The notes under the pieces were generated by a model. The model ran no database searches. It worked only from the letters and a program-made list of their open reading frames with translations, and had not been told where the DNA came from. Below are positions 32,101 to 42,597 of a stretch of DNA of 64,000 nt, piece after piece. The DNA is from Microvelia longipes. Its lineage: Eukaryota > Arthropoda > Insecta > Hemiptera > Veliidae. Where the stretch lies: positions 47,619,163 to 47,683,162 of the forward strand of contig JACMZG010001914.1 of NCBI GenBank assembly GCA_018340805.1. The letters run 5' to 3'. Every line of letters begins with the position of its first letter. The first letter of the stretch is position 1. Position numbers and translations under genes: made by a program.

Positions 32101-34900
32101 ACATAAGGCACCAAGCAGTAATATAACCAAGCAAATAAAGGTTAGCGAAGGGAGCCTTAGAATATTATGTTATGTTTTTACTCTATGCTATAAAATTAGG
32201 TTCTGATAAACATATACAAAAAGGCGAGCAAAGCGAGCATATGTTTTTTATGCCTTTATTAAAATGTTTCTCTTAAAGTAGATATTGACAAACAAGCACA
32301 TAAAGGCGAGCGAAGCGAGCCCTAGTATTGTATGGTTATTTTTATTTTATACTCTTAAAAAGGCACTGATAAACATATACAAAAAGGCGAGCGAAGCGAG
32401 CCCATGTTTTTTATGCCTTTCTTAAAATGTTTCTCTTAAGTAGATATTGACAAACAAGCACATAAAGGCGAGCGAAGCGAGCCCTAGTAATATGTTATTT
32501 TTTATCTATGCTATAAAAGGTACTGATAAACATATACAAAAAGGCGAGCGAAGCGAGCCCATGTTTTTATGCCTTGCTTAAAATGTTTCTCTTAAAGTAG
32601 ATATTGACAAACAAGCACATAAAGGCGAGCGAGCGAGCCCTAGTATTGTATGGTTATTTTTAATTTATACTCTTAAGAAGGTACTGATAAACATAAACAA
32701 AAAGGCGAGCGAAGCGAGCCCATGATTTTATGCCTTGTTTTTAAATGTTTCTCTTAAAGTAGATATTGACAAATAAGCATATAAAGGCGAGCGAAGCGAG
32801 CCCTAGTATTGTATGTTTTTTTTTATTTTTTTTTACTCTTAAGAAGGTACTAATAAACATATACAAAAAGGCGAGCGAAGCGAGCCCATGATTTTATGCC
32901 TTGCTTAAAATGTTTCTCTTAAATAGATATTGACAAACAAGCACATAAAGGCGAGCGAAGCGAGCCCATGATTTTATGCAAAATGTTTCTCTTAAATAGA
33001 TATTGACAAATAAAATTTTTTACTCTTAAGAAGGTACTAATAAACATATACAAAAAGGCGAGCGAAGCGAGCCCTAGTATTTTATGGTTATTTTATTATT
33101 TATACTCTTAAGAAGGTACTGATAAACATATACAAAAAGGCGAGCGAAGCGAGCCCATGATTTTATGCCTTGTTTAAAATGTTTTCTTAATGTAATTGAC
33201 AAACAAGCATAAAGGCGAGCGAAGCGAGCCCTAGTATTGCTTGGTTATTTTTATTATTTTATACTCTTAAGAAGGTACTGATAAACATATACAAAAAGGC
33301 GAGCGAAGCGAGCCATAATTTTCATGCCTTTCTTAAAATGTTTCTCTTAAAGTAGATATTGACAAAAGCCGAGCGAAGCGAGCCCATGATTTTCATGCCT
33401 TGTTAAAATGTTTCTCTTAAAATAGATATTGACAAACAAGCACATAAGGCGAGCGAAGCGAGCCCTAGTATTGCATGGTTATTTTTATTATTTATACTCT
33501 TAAGAAGGTACTGATAAACATATACAAAAAGGCGAGCGAAGCGAGCCCATGATTTTATGCCTTTTTTAAATGTTTTTCTTAAAGTAGATATTGACAAATA
33601 AGCACAAAAGGCGAGCGAAGCGAGCCCTAGTATTATGGTTATTTTTATTTTATACTCTTAAAAAGGTACTGATAAACATATACAAAAAGGCGAGCGAAGC
33701 GAGCCCATGATTTTCATGCCTTGTTTAAAATGTTTCTCTTTAAATAGATATTGACAAACAAGCACATAAAGGCGAGCGAAGCGAGCCCTAGTATTGCATG
33801 GTTATTATTTTTTATACTCTTAAGAAGGTACTGATAAACATATACAAAAAGGCGAGCGAAGCGAGCCCATGATTTTTATGCCTTTAAAATGTTTCTCTTA
33901 TAATAGATATTGACAAACAAGCACATAAAGGCGAGCGAAGCGAGCCCTAGTATTGTATGGTTATTTTTTTTATACTCTTAAAAAGGTACTGATAAACATA
34001 TACAAAAAGGCGAGCGAAGCGAGCCCATGATTTTTTTGCCTTGTTTTAAAATGTTTCTCTAAAGTAGATATTGACAACAAGCACATAAAGGCGAGCGAAG
34101 CGAGCCCTAGTATTGTATGGTTATTTTTATTTTATACTCTTAAGAAGGTACTGATAAACATATACAAAAGGCGAGCGAAGCGAGCCCATGATTTTTTGCC
34201 TTGTTTTAAATGTTTCTCTTAAAGTAGATATTGACAAACAAGCACATAAAGGCGAGCGAAGCGAGCCCTTGAATCTTATTTTATGTTTTAATTTTTTTTT
34301 CTAAATTTAGGTATTGACAAACAAACTTCTATAAGCGAGCGAAGCGAGCCCTAGATTGTTATGTAAAAGTTTGATTCTATAGTTTAAAATTGGCTAGTAC
34401 CAAACATGCACCTCAAGGCGAGCGAAGCGAAGCCCCTAGAATATTATGTTATGTCTTTACTGTATGCTATAAAATGAGGTTCTGATAAACCAATACAAAA
34501 AGGCGATTGAAGCGAGCCTTTAATTTTATGCCTTGTTTTAAATGTTCCTCTTCAGGTAGATATTGAAACCAAGCACATAAAGGCGAGTGAAGCGAGCCCT
34601 TAAATTTTGTTCTGTGTTTTAAATTTTCTCAAAAATTAGGTATCGACAAACAAATATATAAAGGCGAGGGAAGCGAGCTCTAGATTGTTATGTAAAAATT
34701 TGATTCTATAGTTTGAAATTGGCTAGTACTAAACAAGCAGATGTTTACTCAAATTTATGTTGTATTATAATTATTTTTCCTAAAATCAGTGCCAACAGAC
34801 ACATATAGGCGAGCGAAATGAGCCCTAGTGAAATTGGTAAAATTATGTTTACTCTGCGAAATTTGCAAATAACAACATACAAATGAAACGAGCAATACGA
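32100..34900 (+). repeat. GCGAGCGAAGCGAGC tandem array, left arm
   Basis: About 30 units of ~85 bp in alternating A/B types: A has ATAAACATATACAAAAAG before and CATGATTTT after the core; B has ACAAACAAGCACATAAAG before and CTAGTATTG after, so the higher-order period is ~170 bp. The 15-mer core is nearly invariant while the A/T-rich flanks vary in length. Units become more diverged toward 34900. Confidence 0.95.
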
Positions 34901-35215
34901 GCACTTATATATTTTGTGTAGATTCTAAATAAGGTACTGATTTCTGATACACAGAAACGCATGCTGTGTAATATTTTGTTATAACTTATTTATTTTTTCT
35001 AACATTAGGTATCGACAAATACTAACATATAGGCTATTGAAGCGAGGCGTAGAATATTAAGTATAAGTATGATTGTATAGTATTAATACATTATATTTAT
35101 GCAAATATCTGAGAAACCCTTATAATGCTTGCAAAGCAAGCACTTTGACGGATTTTTGTTATTAATAAATGGAAGCTGTGCCTGTAAGCTTATTGTTAAT
35201 AATAAATGTAAGCTG
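34900..35215. other. Diverged end of the left array
   Basis: Traces of the array (AAACGAGCAATACGAGC, GGTATCGACAAA) fade into A/T-rich DNA and end with GAGAAACCCTTATAATGCTTG and the GGAAGCTGTGCCTGTAAGC repeat. GCTTGCAAAGCAAGC at about 35125 is a perfect hairpin. Confidence 0.5.
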
Positions 35216-35217
35216 TG

Positions 35218-35690
35218 CTTTAATCTATGCTGGTTTTAATCTTATGGGTTTTTACTCTGATTGGGTTTAATCTTATGGGATTACACTTAGATTAGTTTTA
35301 ATCTTATAGGATTATACTTTGATTAGTTTTAATCTTATGGGATTATGCTCTGATTGGTTTTAATCTTATGGGATTATGCTCTGATTGGTTTTAATCTTAT
35401 GGGTTTTTACCTGATTGGTTAATCTATGTGATTACACTCTGATTGGTATTAATCTTATGGGTTTTTACTCTGATTGGTTTTAATCTTATGTGATTACACT
35501 CTGATTGGTATTAATCTTATGGGTTTTTACTCTGATTGGTTTAATCTTATGTGATTACACTCTGATAGGTATTAATCTTATGTTTTTACTCTGATTGGTT
35601 TAATCTTATGGTTTTTAATTCTTTTAATTCATTTTAATCTTATGGGTTTTTACTCTGATTGGTTTTAACCGTATGGGGTTTTACTTGGAG
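35218..35690 (+). repeat. 31-bp minisatellite (TTTTAATCTTATGGG...)
   Basis: About 15 units of TTTTAATCTTATGGGTTTTT and ACTCTGATTGG, with GGGATTATGC, GTGATTACAC and GGGTTTTTAC variants alternating. Confidence 0.9.
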
Positions 35691-35773
35691 TAGGTGTTAC
35701 TCTTATGAGATTTCACTCATAAGGTAATTTTACCTTTAAGGCAAACATTGTTTTAGAATAATCTTTTATATTT

Positions 35774-36037
35774 TTAGGTTTTATTTGTGACATATGGATA
35801 CCAAAAAGTAAAAAGGGGATAAGTCGAAAAATGCAACTTTTCAGGAACCGAAAAACAAACTTTGAATGAAGCTCTAAAATCGTTAAAACCAGTTACAGTT
35901 TTTATTTTAACATTATTCTGTTTATTAATATGTTCTGTATAATGAGAAGTAGTTTTGTATTCAATTAATAAATGGTTCACGAGATATTGGGGAAAATTAG
36001 GAAAAACCACTGACTTATACTTTTTTATCGGTTTCAA
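35774..36037 (-). CDS. Unrecognised 87-codon frame (doubtful)
   Basis: A minus-strand frame with mixed composition and no domain I recognise. Its 3' part lies in the inverted repeat 35792-35834 / 40505-40547, and the recurring GGGGATAAGTCGA motif passes through it, so it is more likely a chance frame in repeat DNA. Confidence 0.12.
   Translation of the reverse strand: MKPIKKYKSVVFPNFPQYLVNHLLIEYKTTSHYTEHINKQNNVKIKTVTGFNDFRASFKVCFSVPEKLHFSTYPLFTFWYPYVTNKT
35792..35834 (+). repeat. 43-bp inverted repeat, partner at 40505-40547
   Basis: ATATGGATACCAAAAAGTAA, AAAGGGGATAAGTCG, AAAAATGC. The partner is its reverse complement with one or two changes. The pair encloses the centre and right arm of the foldback and extends beyond its terminal hairpin, implying an older inverted structure or a second element. 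Confidence 0.8.
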
Positions 36038-36764
36038 AGAGGTAGTTATCCCCTTTTGACTGATTTTCCACTTGTCATTTTTAAGGTTGTTGAACTAAAA
36101 ATCAAACTTTTTTTCATGGTTAAAGTAAGCTTACTATTATAGTAAATTATCTATGTAGATAGAGTTTCATATTTCTAATTAAAATGTGTATAAACATGAA
36201 AGTAAAAATTTACTAATTTACACAGAAAACAAAAATGTTCTTGAGTTAGCCTGGTGTCCATTTGAATACTAAAATCAATGTGTTTAGATAGGAATATTTT
36301 AATTTAAGTTAATATCATTGTTTCAAGAATTTAAATTGAAATATTAGCTTAAAATATCCAAAGCATTGGCTGTGCGACTTTTCGGTAATGTAGTCTTCAC
36401 TGAAAAGTATAAAGGGATAAGTCATTCTTAGGTCAATACTTAGGTATAAGTTCATATTAATGATATAAACATTAAAACGTAAAAAGGAGGTAACTCACCA
36501 GTGCAGCGTTGCCAAGTAATACTCAATTGGTAAGCTCTAGATGTTTTACAGTATTGGCCTCTTCATAGTTTTGAATACTTATACAGGGTGGACAAAAATC
36601 TCCTCCCACCAAACTTATTGGGAGTTATAATGAAATAAAAATATTATTTATAAACTATAGAAAATTTAGATTGCGTAACTAGACAGTAAAGTGATTTTAC
36701 ATTGCTGCGCAATTTGTTTTTTTTTTGACAAGCGATATAATAATAATTATAAGAACTACTCAAT

Positions 36765-37610
36765 AAGTATATACGGGCCATTGAAATTTTTTGGCTATAA
36801 GTTTCAAAATTTAATTTTTAGTATTTTCAAAATTGCGCTAATGCGCACGCGCAAAAATGTTTTTTTTTTTTCAAAAATTCGTGTAGGGTATTAAATTGTA
36901 GGTATTGGTGAGTAGAACACAAACATGCATTATTTTTTCAAAATGGCAACCTTAAAACCCGTTAAAAATATCAAAATTCACCAAACAATTGTAGGAACCC
37001 CCCCCTTTAACTAACCCATAATAAGCAGCCTAAACCTATTAAAAATGCTTAATAATAGCTTTGCTATGGAAATTCTCCCGATAAAAATGTTCAAAAGTTA
37101 ATTTTAGTAATATAAAATTTCACTAACGCGCACGCGCAAAAATAAATATTTTTTGAAAAAATCGTGTGGGATATCAAATCGTAGGTATTGATGGGTAGAA
37201 CACGAGTATGCACCGGCTTTTCAAAATGGCAACCCTTACACCCGCCAAAAATTTCAAGAACCACAAAACATTCTTGTCCCCCCTAACTAACTCTTAATAT
37301 GCAGCCCCAAAAATATTAAATAAATGCTCAATAGGAGCGATTGGAATTCTCCAGATAAAATGTTTCAAAAGTTAATTTTAGCAATATAAAATTTCACTAA
37401 CGCGCACGCGCAAAAATAAATATTTTTTGAAAAAATCGTGTAGGGTATCAAATCGTAGGTATTGATGGGTAGAACACAAATATGCATCGATTTAATTTTA
37501 AAAATGGTGACCCTAACACTCGTCAATAATATCAGACACCACAAAAATTGTTGTGACCCCCCCCCTCTTCAACTAACATATAATGAGCAGCACTAAAAAT
37601 ATTAAATAAA
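36765..37610 (+). repeat. Diverged 290-bp satellite units in the foldback centre
   Basis: Three plus-strand units share GCGCACGCGCAAAAA, GGGTATCAAATCGTAGGTATTG and TGGGTAGAACACAAATATGC with the left-arm units but have many substitutions. They are clearly older than the arm units, so the homogeneous arm array is the more recent expansion. Confidence 0.85.
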
Positions 37611-37619
37611 TATTTAGTA

Positions 37620-38959
37620 TAAAATGAAAATAACCATACAATACTAGGGCTCGCTTCGGTCGTCTTTATGTGCTTGTTTGTCAATATCTACTTTAAGAGA
37701 AACATTTTAAACGAGGCATAAAAATCATGGGCTCGCTTCGCTCGCCTTTTTGCGTATGTTTATCAGTACCTTCTTAAGAGTATATAATAAAAATAACCAT
37801 ACAATACTAGGGCTCGTTTCGCTCGCCTTTATGTGCTTAGTTGTCAATATCTATTTTAAGGGAAACATAAAACAAGGCATAAAATTCATGGGCTCGCTTC
37901 GCTTGCCTTTATGTATATGTTTATCAGAACCTAATTTTATAGCATAGAGTAAAGACATAACATAATATTTTAGAGCTGGCTTCGCTCGCCTTTATGTGCT
38001 TGTTTAATAGTCAATTTTAAACTATAGAATTAAACTTTTACATAACATTCTAGGGCTCGCTTCACTCGCTTATATAAGTTTGTTTGTCGATACCTAAATT
38101 TAGAAAAAAAATTAAAACATAAAATGAGATTCAAGGGCTCGCTTCGCTCGCCTTTATGTGTTTGCTTATCAGTGCTTTCTTAAGAGTATTAAATGAAAAT
38201 AACCATACGATACTAGGGCTCGCTTCGCTCGCCTTTATGTGCTTGTTTGGTACTGGCCAATTTTAATCTACAGAATCAAACTTTTTCATAAAAATCTAGG
38301 CTCGCTTCGCTCGCCTTTAGGTGTTTGATTGGAACTAGCCAATTTTAAACTATAGAATCAAACTTTACATAACATTCTAGGCTCGCTTTGCTCGCCTATA
38401 TATATATATATTTGTTTGTCGATACCTAATTTTTGAGAAAATTTAAAGCATAGAATAAGATTTAAATAATAAGAATAAGATTCATGTGCTTGGTTGTCAA
38501 TATCTACTTTAAGAGGAAGATTTAAAACAAGGCATAAAATTAAAGGCTCGCTTTGCTCGCCTTTTTGTCTATGTTTATCAAAATCTCATTTTATAGCATA
38601 GAGTAAAGACATAATTAATATTCTAGGGCTCGCTACGCTCGCCTTTAGGTGCTTGTTTGGTACTAGCCAATTTTAAACTATAAAATCAAACTTTTACATA
38701 ACGTTCTAGAGCTCGCTGATATAAGTTTGTTTGTCGATACCTAAATTTAGAAAACAAATTAAAACATAAAAAAAGATTTAAGGGCTCGCTTCGCTCGCCT
38801 TTATGTGTTGCATATCAGTGCTTTCTTAAAATTATATAATAAAAATAACCATGCAATACTAGGGCTCGCTTCGCTCGCCTTTATGTGCTTGTTTGGTACT
38901 AGCCAATTTTAATCTAAAAAATCAAACTGTTTCATCATATATATATATATAATATATAT

Positions 38960-39004
<45 letters not shown>

Positions 39005-39610
39005 CGCTCGCCTATGTATATATTTGTTTGTCGATACCTAATTTTTGAGAAAATTTAAAACATAGAATAAGATTTAAAGGCTCGCTTCCATCGCCATTAT
39101 GTGCTTGGTTGTCAATAACTATTTTAAGAGGAACATTTAAAACAAGGCATAAAATTAAGGGCACGCTTCGCTCGCCTTTTGTCTATATAACCTCATTTTA
39201 TAGCATAGAGTAAAGACATAACATAATATTCTAGGGCTTGCTTCGCTTGCCTTTAGGTTCTTGTTTGGTACTAGCCAATTTTAAAGTATAGAATCAAACT
39301 TTTACATAACAATCTAAGGCTCGCTCGCTCGCCCATATATGTTTGTTTGTCGATGCCTAAATATATAGAAAAATTTAAAACATAAAATAGAATACAAGGG
39401 CTCGCTTCGCTCGCCTATATGTCTTTGCATATCAGTACTTTTTTAAGAGTATATAATTAAAATAACAATAATTACTAGGGCTCGCTTCGCTCGCCTCTTT
39501 GTGCTTGTTTGCCAAATTTTACATTAAGTGAAACATTAAGAACAAGGCATAAAATTCATTGGCTCGCTTCGCTCGCCTTTTTGTATATGTGTATCGGTTT
39601 CTAATTTTAT
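37620..39610 (-). repeat. GCGAGCGAAGCGAGC array, right arm (inverted)
   Basis: About 20 units on minus with the same A/B flanks as the left arm, plus units of the diverged type seen at 34.3-34.9 kb. The core is kept in most units; a few are changed. A TA microsatellite interrupts a unit at 38937-39001. Confidence 0.9.
38937..39001. repeat. (TA)n microsatellite inside the right array
   Basis: A TA run of about 65 bp replaces the part of a unit preceding TTTCGCTCGCC. A shorter TATATATATATATA at 38396-38410 marks the same position in another unit, suggesting the expansion started there. Confidence 0.9.
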
Positions 39611-39629
39611 AGCATAGAGTAAAGACATT

Positions 39630-40030
39630 TTGAGTAATAGCCGCCATTTTAAAAAAGCGAGGCATATTTGTGTTCTACCCATCAATACCTACAATTTGAT
39701 ACCACACATAATTTTTCAAAATGAATCGTATGTGCGATTTTGAAATTGCTTAAATTAACTTTTGGAACTTGTTTTCCGAAGAATTTCTATAGCCCGCAAA
39801 GGGCTTTTATTGGCTATTTTTCCCATATTTTTAGGGCTTCTCCTTATGGCTTAAAAGGGGGGGGACAAGCTTTTTTTGGTGGTTTTCGATATTTTTGGCG
39901 GGTGTAATTGCCGCCATTTTTAAAAAGCGATGCATATTTGTGTACTACCTATCGATACCTACAATTTGATACCCCACATGATTTTTCAAAAAAAATATTT
40001 TTTTTGGCGAATGTGCGCATTCGCTTATAA
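39630..40030 (-). repeat. 290-bp satellite, right arm (inverted, ~1.5 units)
   Basis: Reverse-complement order of the left-arm units: GCCGCCATTTT, TGCATATTTGTG, CGATACCTACAATTTGATACC, GGGCTTTTATTGGCTATTTTTCCC, G8. The outermost unit carries the GCGAATGTGCGCATTCGC hairpin, as in the left arm. Confidence 0.9.
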
Positions 40031-40214
40031 ATCGACAGATGCGCGTGTGAGATAGTTGGCTATAATTTTCCTGTTGTTGAATAAAATAGTTACACATGTA
40101 TACCAAATTTTAACTTCCTAGCTATTGTAGTTCCTAAGATGAGAAATCGGACAGACAGACGCTCGACAGAAAGTATAAGGGGTTCAAAGATTATCTTCGA
40201 AACCCTAACAAAAA

Positions 40215-40555
40215 GATGATAAGTTGACTTATCCCCTTTATACTCAGAAACCCAAATGCATACTTTTGCAAAAGGGTATAACTCGACTTATGTCTTTTGT
40301 ATTTATAATTTTCACAACTTATTGAAATCCATATGAGATAACTTAACTTATACCCTTTATACTAAATGTTTCTGTCCGAAATGTAAGATAACTCCTTTGT
40401 ATTAAGTTAATAATTAAAAAACTAATTGTCGTAAACTAACATTCGTTACACCAATCGATAGAGCTTCTTTTGCTGATTCCAGCGATAGTAATAACTCAAA
40501 ATCGGCATTTTTCGACTTATCACCTTTTTACTTTTTGGTATCCATATATTATGTA
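40215..40555 (-). repeat. Recurrent GGGGATAAGTCGA motif region
   Basis: Variants of AAAGGGGATAAGTC occur on minus near 40222, 40345, 40390 and 40505-40530, on plus near 40265, and also at 35808, 36025, 36405 and 36480. Spacing is irregular (60-120 bp). Function unknown. Confidence 0.5.
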
Positions 40556-40559
40556 AGGT

Positions 40560-41640
40560 ATAAAAAAGTGTTCATTGTTATTCACCCTTAATATTTATTT
40601 AGGGGGAGTCAAGTGAACAAAAAAAAAAACAGCCTTGAGTAGTAGAAGGGTAGGAATCAATGAATCATATCTTATTTCCTTTGCCACGACAGCGCATTCT
40701 ATAGGTGTTTTGCATAAACCTCTTTATTACCTTCTACTTCTCTTTCTTTATGACGTTGTATCATAACTTGACGTTTGATTTCAGTAATGAGTTTAAAATC
40801 AAATCAATTATCAGTGCTTTTAAAATTATTTAGTTTCTACAATTTTAAAGACGGTCAATAGGAGTATAGATTTAGTGATATTTAATTTAAGATTTAAAAT
40901 TAATGATAGACATATATAATATTGGAATAATTTCATGATTAGTCGGTATGGTGACTTTTCCATAAAGCTTTGTCTTTCATCCTGTGGAAAAGATGTTGAT
41001 AATATGGAAATTTCACTCTACGAGCTGGGTGATGGGTCGAACAAAGGACATAAATACACCTCGAGTTCGGACCCCTAAATATAAACTACTGCCTATTACT
41101 GTGTTCCAAGATAAAGGGCTGCTTTCCATGGAGTGGGAACCAAATATCCGGTACCGGTTATAGATGAGATCTACATGGTCTTTTCATCCGTTTTCATTTT
41201 TTGTTCAAAGTTCTAAAATTTAATGTTTTTTTTTTAAATCCCTAGACATTCAATATTTCCAATACAATGTGGACCAATAGTTCCCCCATGGCACAATGGA
41301 CCCACCTAAGAGGTCTAAGTGCCCTGGAATTTTCCACCTGAACATTAAAAATAATAGTTCCCCCACCTTTTAATTTTAAAACCATTAAACATAAATGAAT
41401 GTAATTTGGGGGATTTTTCTTCATTCAAAGATAACTTCGTTGTGTTCCACTTTAGTACTACACACACTTTTAAGCATTAGATGGGAAGAACCCTTATTGC
41501 TCAAGATATTTGCATAATTAGTATAATTTATCACCAGTAGCTAACAGTCAAAGATTAATATCATTATTACTACTATTATTCTTTTCCGTTTATTTAAATA
41601 TTTGAAATCTATATGATCTTGAGTTAAAATATTATAATGT
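40560..41640. other. No gene seen
   Basis: No supported gene. GTTCCCCCATGGCACAATGGACC and GTTCCCCCACC near 41280-41360 are a short repeated string. Confidence 0.4.
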
Positions 41641-41642
41641 TT

Positions 41643-41660
41643 CCCCCCCCCCCCCCCCCC
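41643..41660. repeat. C18 homopolymer
   Basis: Eighteen consecutive C. The minus strand G-run could form quadruplex structure. Length is uncertain with any sequencing chemistry. Confidence 0.9.
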
Positions 41661-41973
41661 AAATGTGTTTTTATATAATAAGAGAAAATAACATACGAAT
41701 TTGCTACACCGAATTTTGCGAAAAAAAGTAAATAAATTAGAATACTTGATACCTAGAGTAATAAATAAAACGATACCTTAATCACATTTTTTCTGGAAGA
41801 TTATCCTTAATATTTGACAGTAATCTTCTTCAGCTATTTCTATAAAATGGTGTTCTTGCAAGCGGCTTTTATCTGTAATCGTTTTCCTACCCTACGCCTT
41901 ATCAATCGCCTATGTTTAGCCCCTTTAATTTTTGAATAAGGAAATTTTTCCCCCACTTAATAAACCCTTTATT

Positions 41974-42298
41974 AAAAGAGAAAGAAGTCTCTCCACAAAA
42001 ATATATTCTTAATAGCAAAGCGCTTTCAACCTAACAAGAGGTCATCATCGGTGCTAGCCGTTGAATAAAGAAGAGGGTAATAGATGAGTCTTACAGATCA
42101 GATATCAAAGATAGACACTCTATCTTTGATATCTGATCTATAAGACTCATCTATCACCCTCTTCTTTATTCAACGGCTAGCACTGATGATGACCTTTGTT
42201 AGGTTGAAAGTGCTTTGCTTTTAAGAATACATTTTTGTGGAGAGATTTCTTCCTCTTTTATTAAGATGAACTCCATTAACGCTCACCTTAATTCTTAT
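41974..42298 (+). mobile_element. Palindromic retro-inserted element, 10-bp TSD
   Basis: 41972-42262 is an imperfect 290-bp palindrome centred at about 42117 (GATAG-ACACT-CTATC). The right arm reads TCAACGGCTAGCACTGATGA, TGACCTTTGTTAGGTTGAAA, GTGCTTTGC. A unique ~36-nt tail (AAGATGAACTCCATTAACG...TTAT) follows the right arm only. ACCCTTTATT flanks it at 41964-41973 and 42299-42308. The CTGATGA/GAAA strings flank a 5-bp stem GACCT/AGGTT, itself closed by AGCAC/GTGCT. Confidence 0.8.
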
Positions 42299-42324
42299 AC
42301 CCTTTATTCTCAGTATAACCAGAC

Positions 42325-42455
42325 TGATACCATTAGTAAGCTTGTTCCTACAAGCTTACTGTAGGATGCTTGTAGCTACACTGATACCATTAGTAAGCTT
42401 GTTCCTACAAGCTTACTGTAGGATGCTTGTAGCTTACTGTAGGAAGCTTACTGAG
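42325..42455 (+). repeat. Short tandem/inverted AGTAAGCTTGTTCCTACAAGC
   Basis: Two ~54-bp units (ACTGATACCATTAGTAAGC, TTGTTCCTACAAGCTTACTG, TAGGATGCTTGTAGC), each with a GTAAGCTTGT/ACAAGCTTAC dyad, lie just left of the half element at 42462. Confidence 0.8.
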
Positions 42456-42461
42456 CTACAA

Positions 42462-42597
42462 AACTCAGTTCAGTTTTTGGAGCATTGTGTTTCTATCCAA
42501 TGTCCTATATCCCTGAAGATGCCTCCACAGTGGAAGCGAAACGTCGGATTCTTCATCTACATTGACGCGGTCACCACCGAAAGACCTAAATCTTCAG
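42462..42597 (+). repeat. Half copy of the CTGAAGATGCC palindromic element
   Basis: AACTCAGTTCAGTTTTTGGA, TCCCTGAAGATGCC, CACAGTGGAAGCGAAACGTCGG, TCATCTACATTGACGCGG, AAGACCTAAATCTTCA. This is a single arm without the inverted partner. AGTAAGCTTGTTC occurs on both sides (42331/42371 and 42596), possibly a target duplication. Confidence 0.75.

Larger units (their letters stand above)
29190..40208. mobile_element. 11-kb foldback-like composite
   Basis: The ends are inverted copies: 29190-29389 (TTAGGGTTTCGAAG... to GCGAATGCGCACATTCGC) and 40012-40208 (reverse order). Each end begins with an imperfect or perfect GGGTTTCGAAGAT/ATCTTCGAAACCC hairpin. Inward on each side come ~290-bp units, then ~85/170-bp units, in mirror order. 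The middle (35.0-37.6 kb) holds other repeats and older, diverged 290-bp units. Long inverted arms made of internal tandem repeats recall Foldback/Galileo transposons. I found no transposase frame and no clear target duplication, so a segmental inverted duplication is the alternative. Confidence 0.65.
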
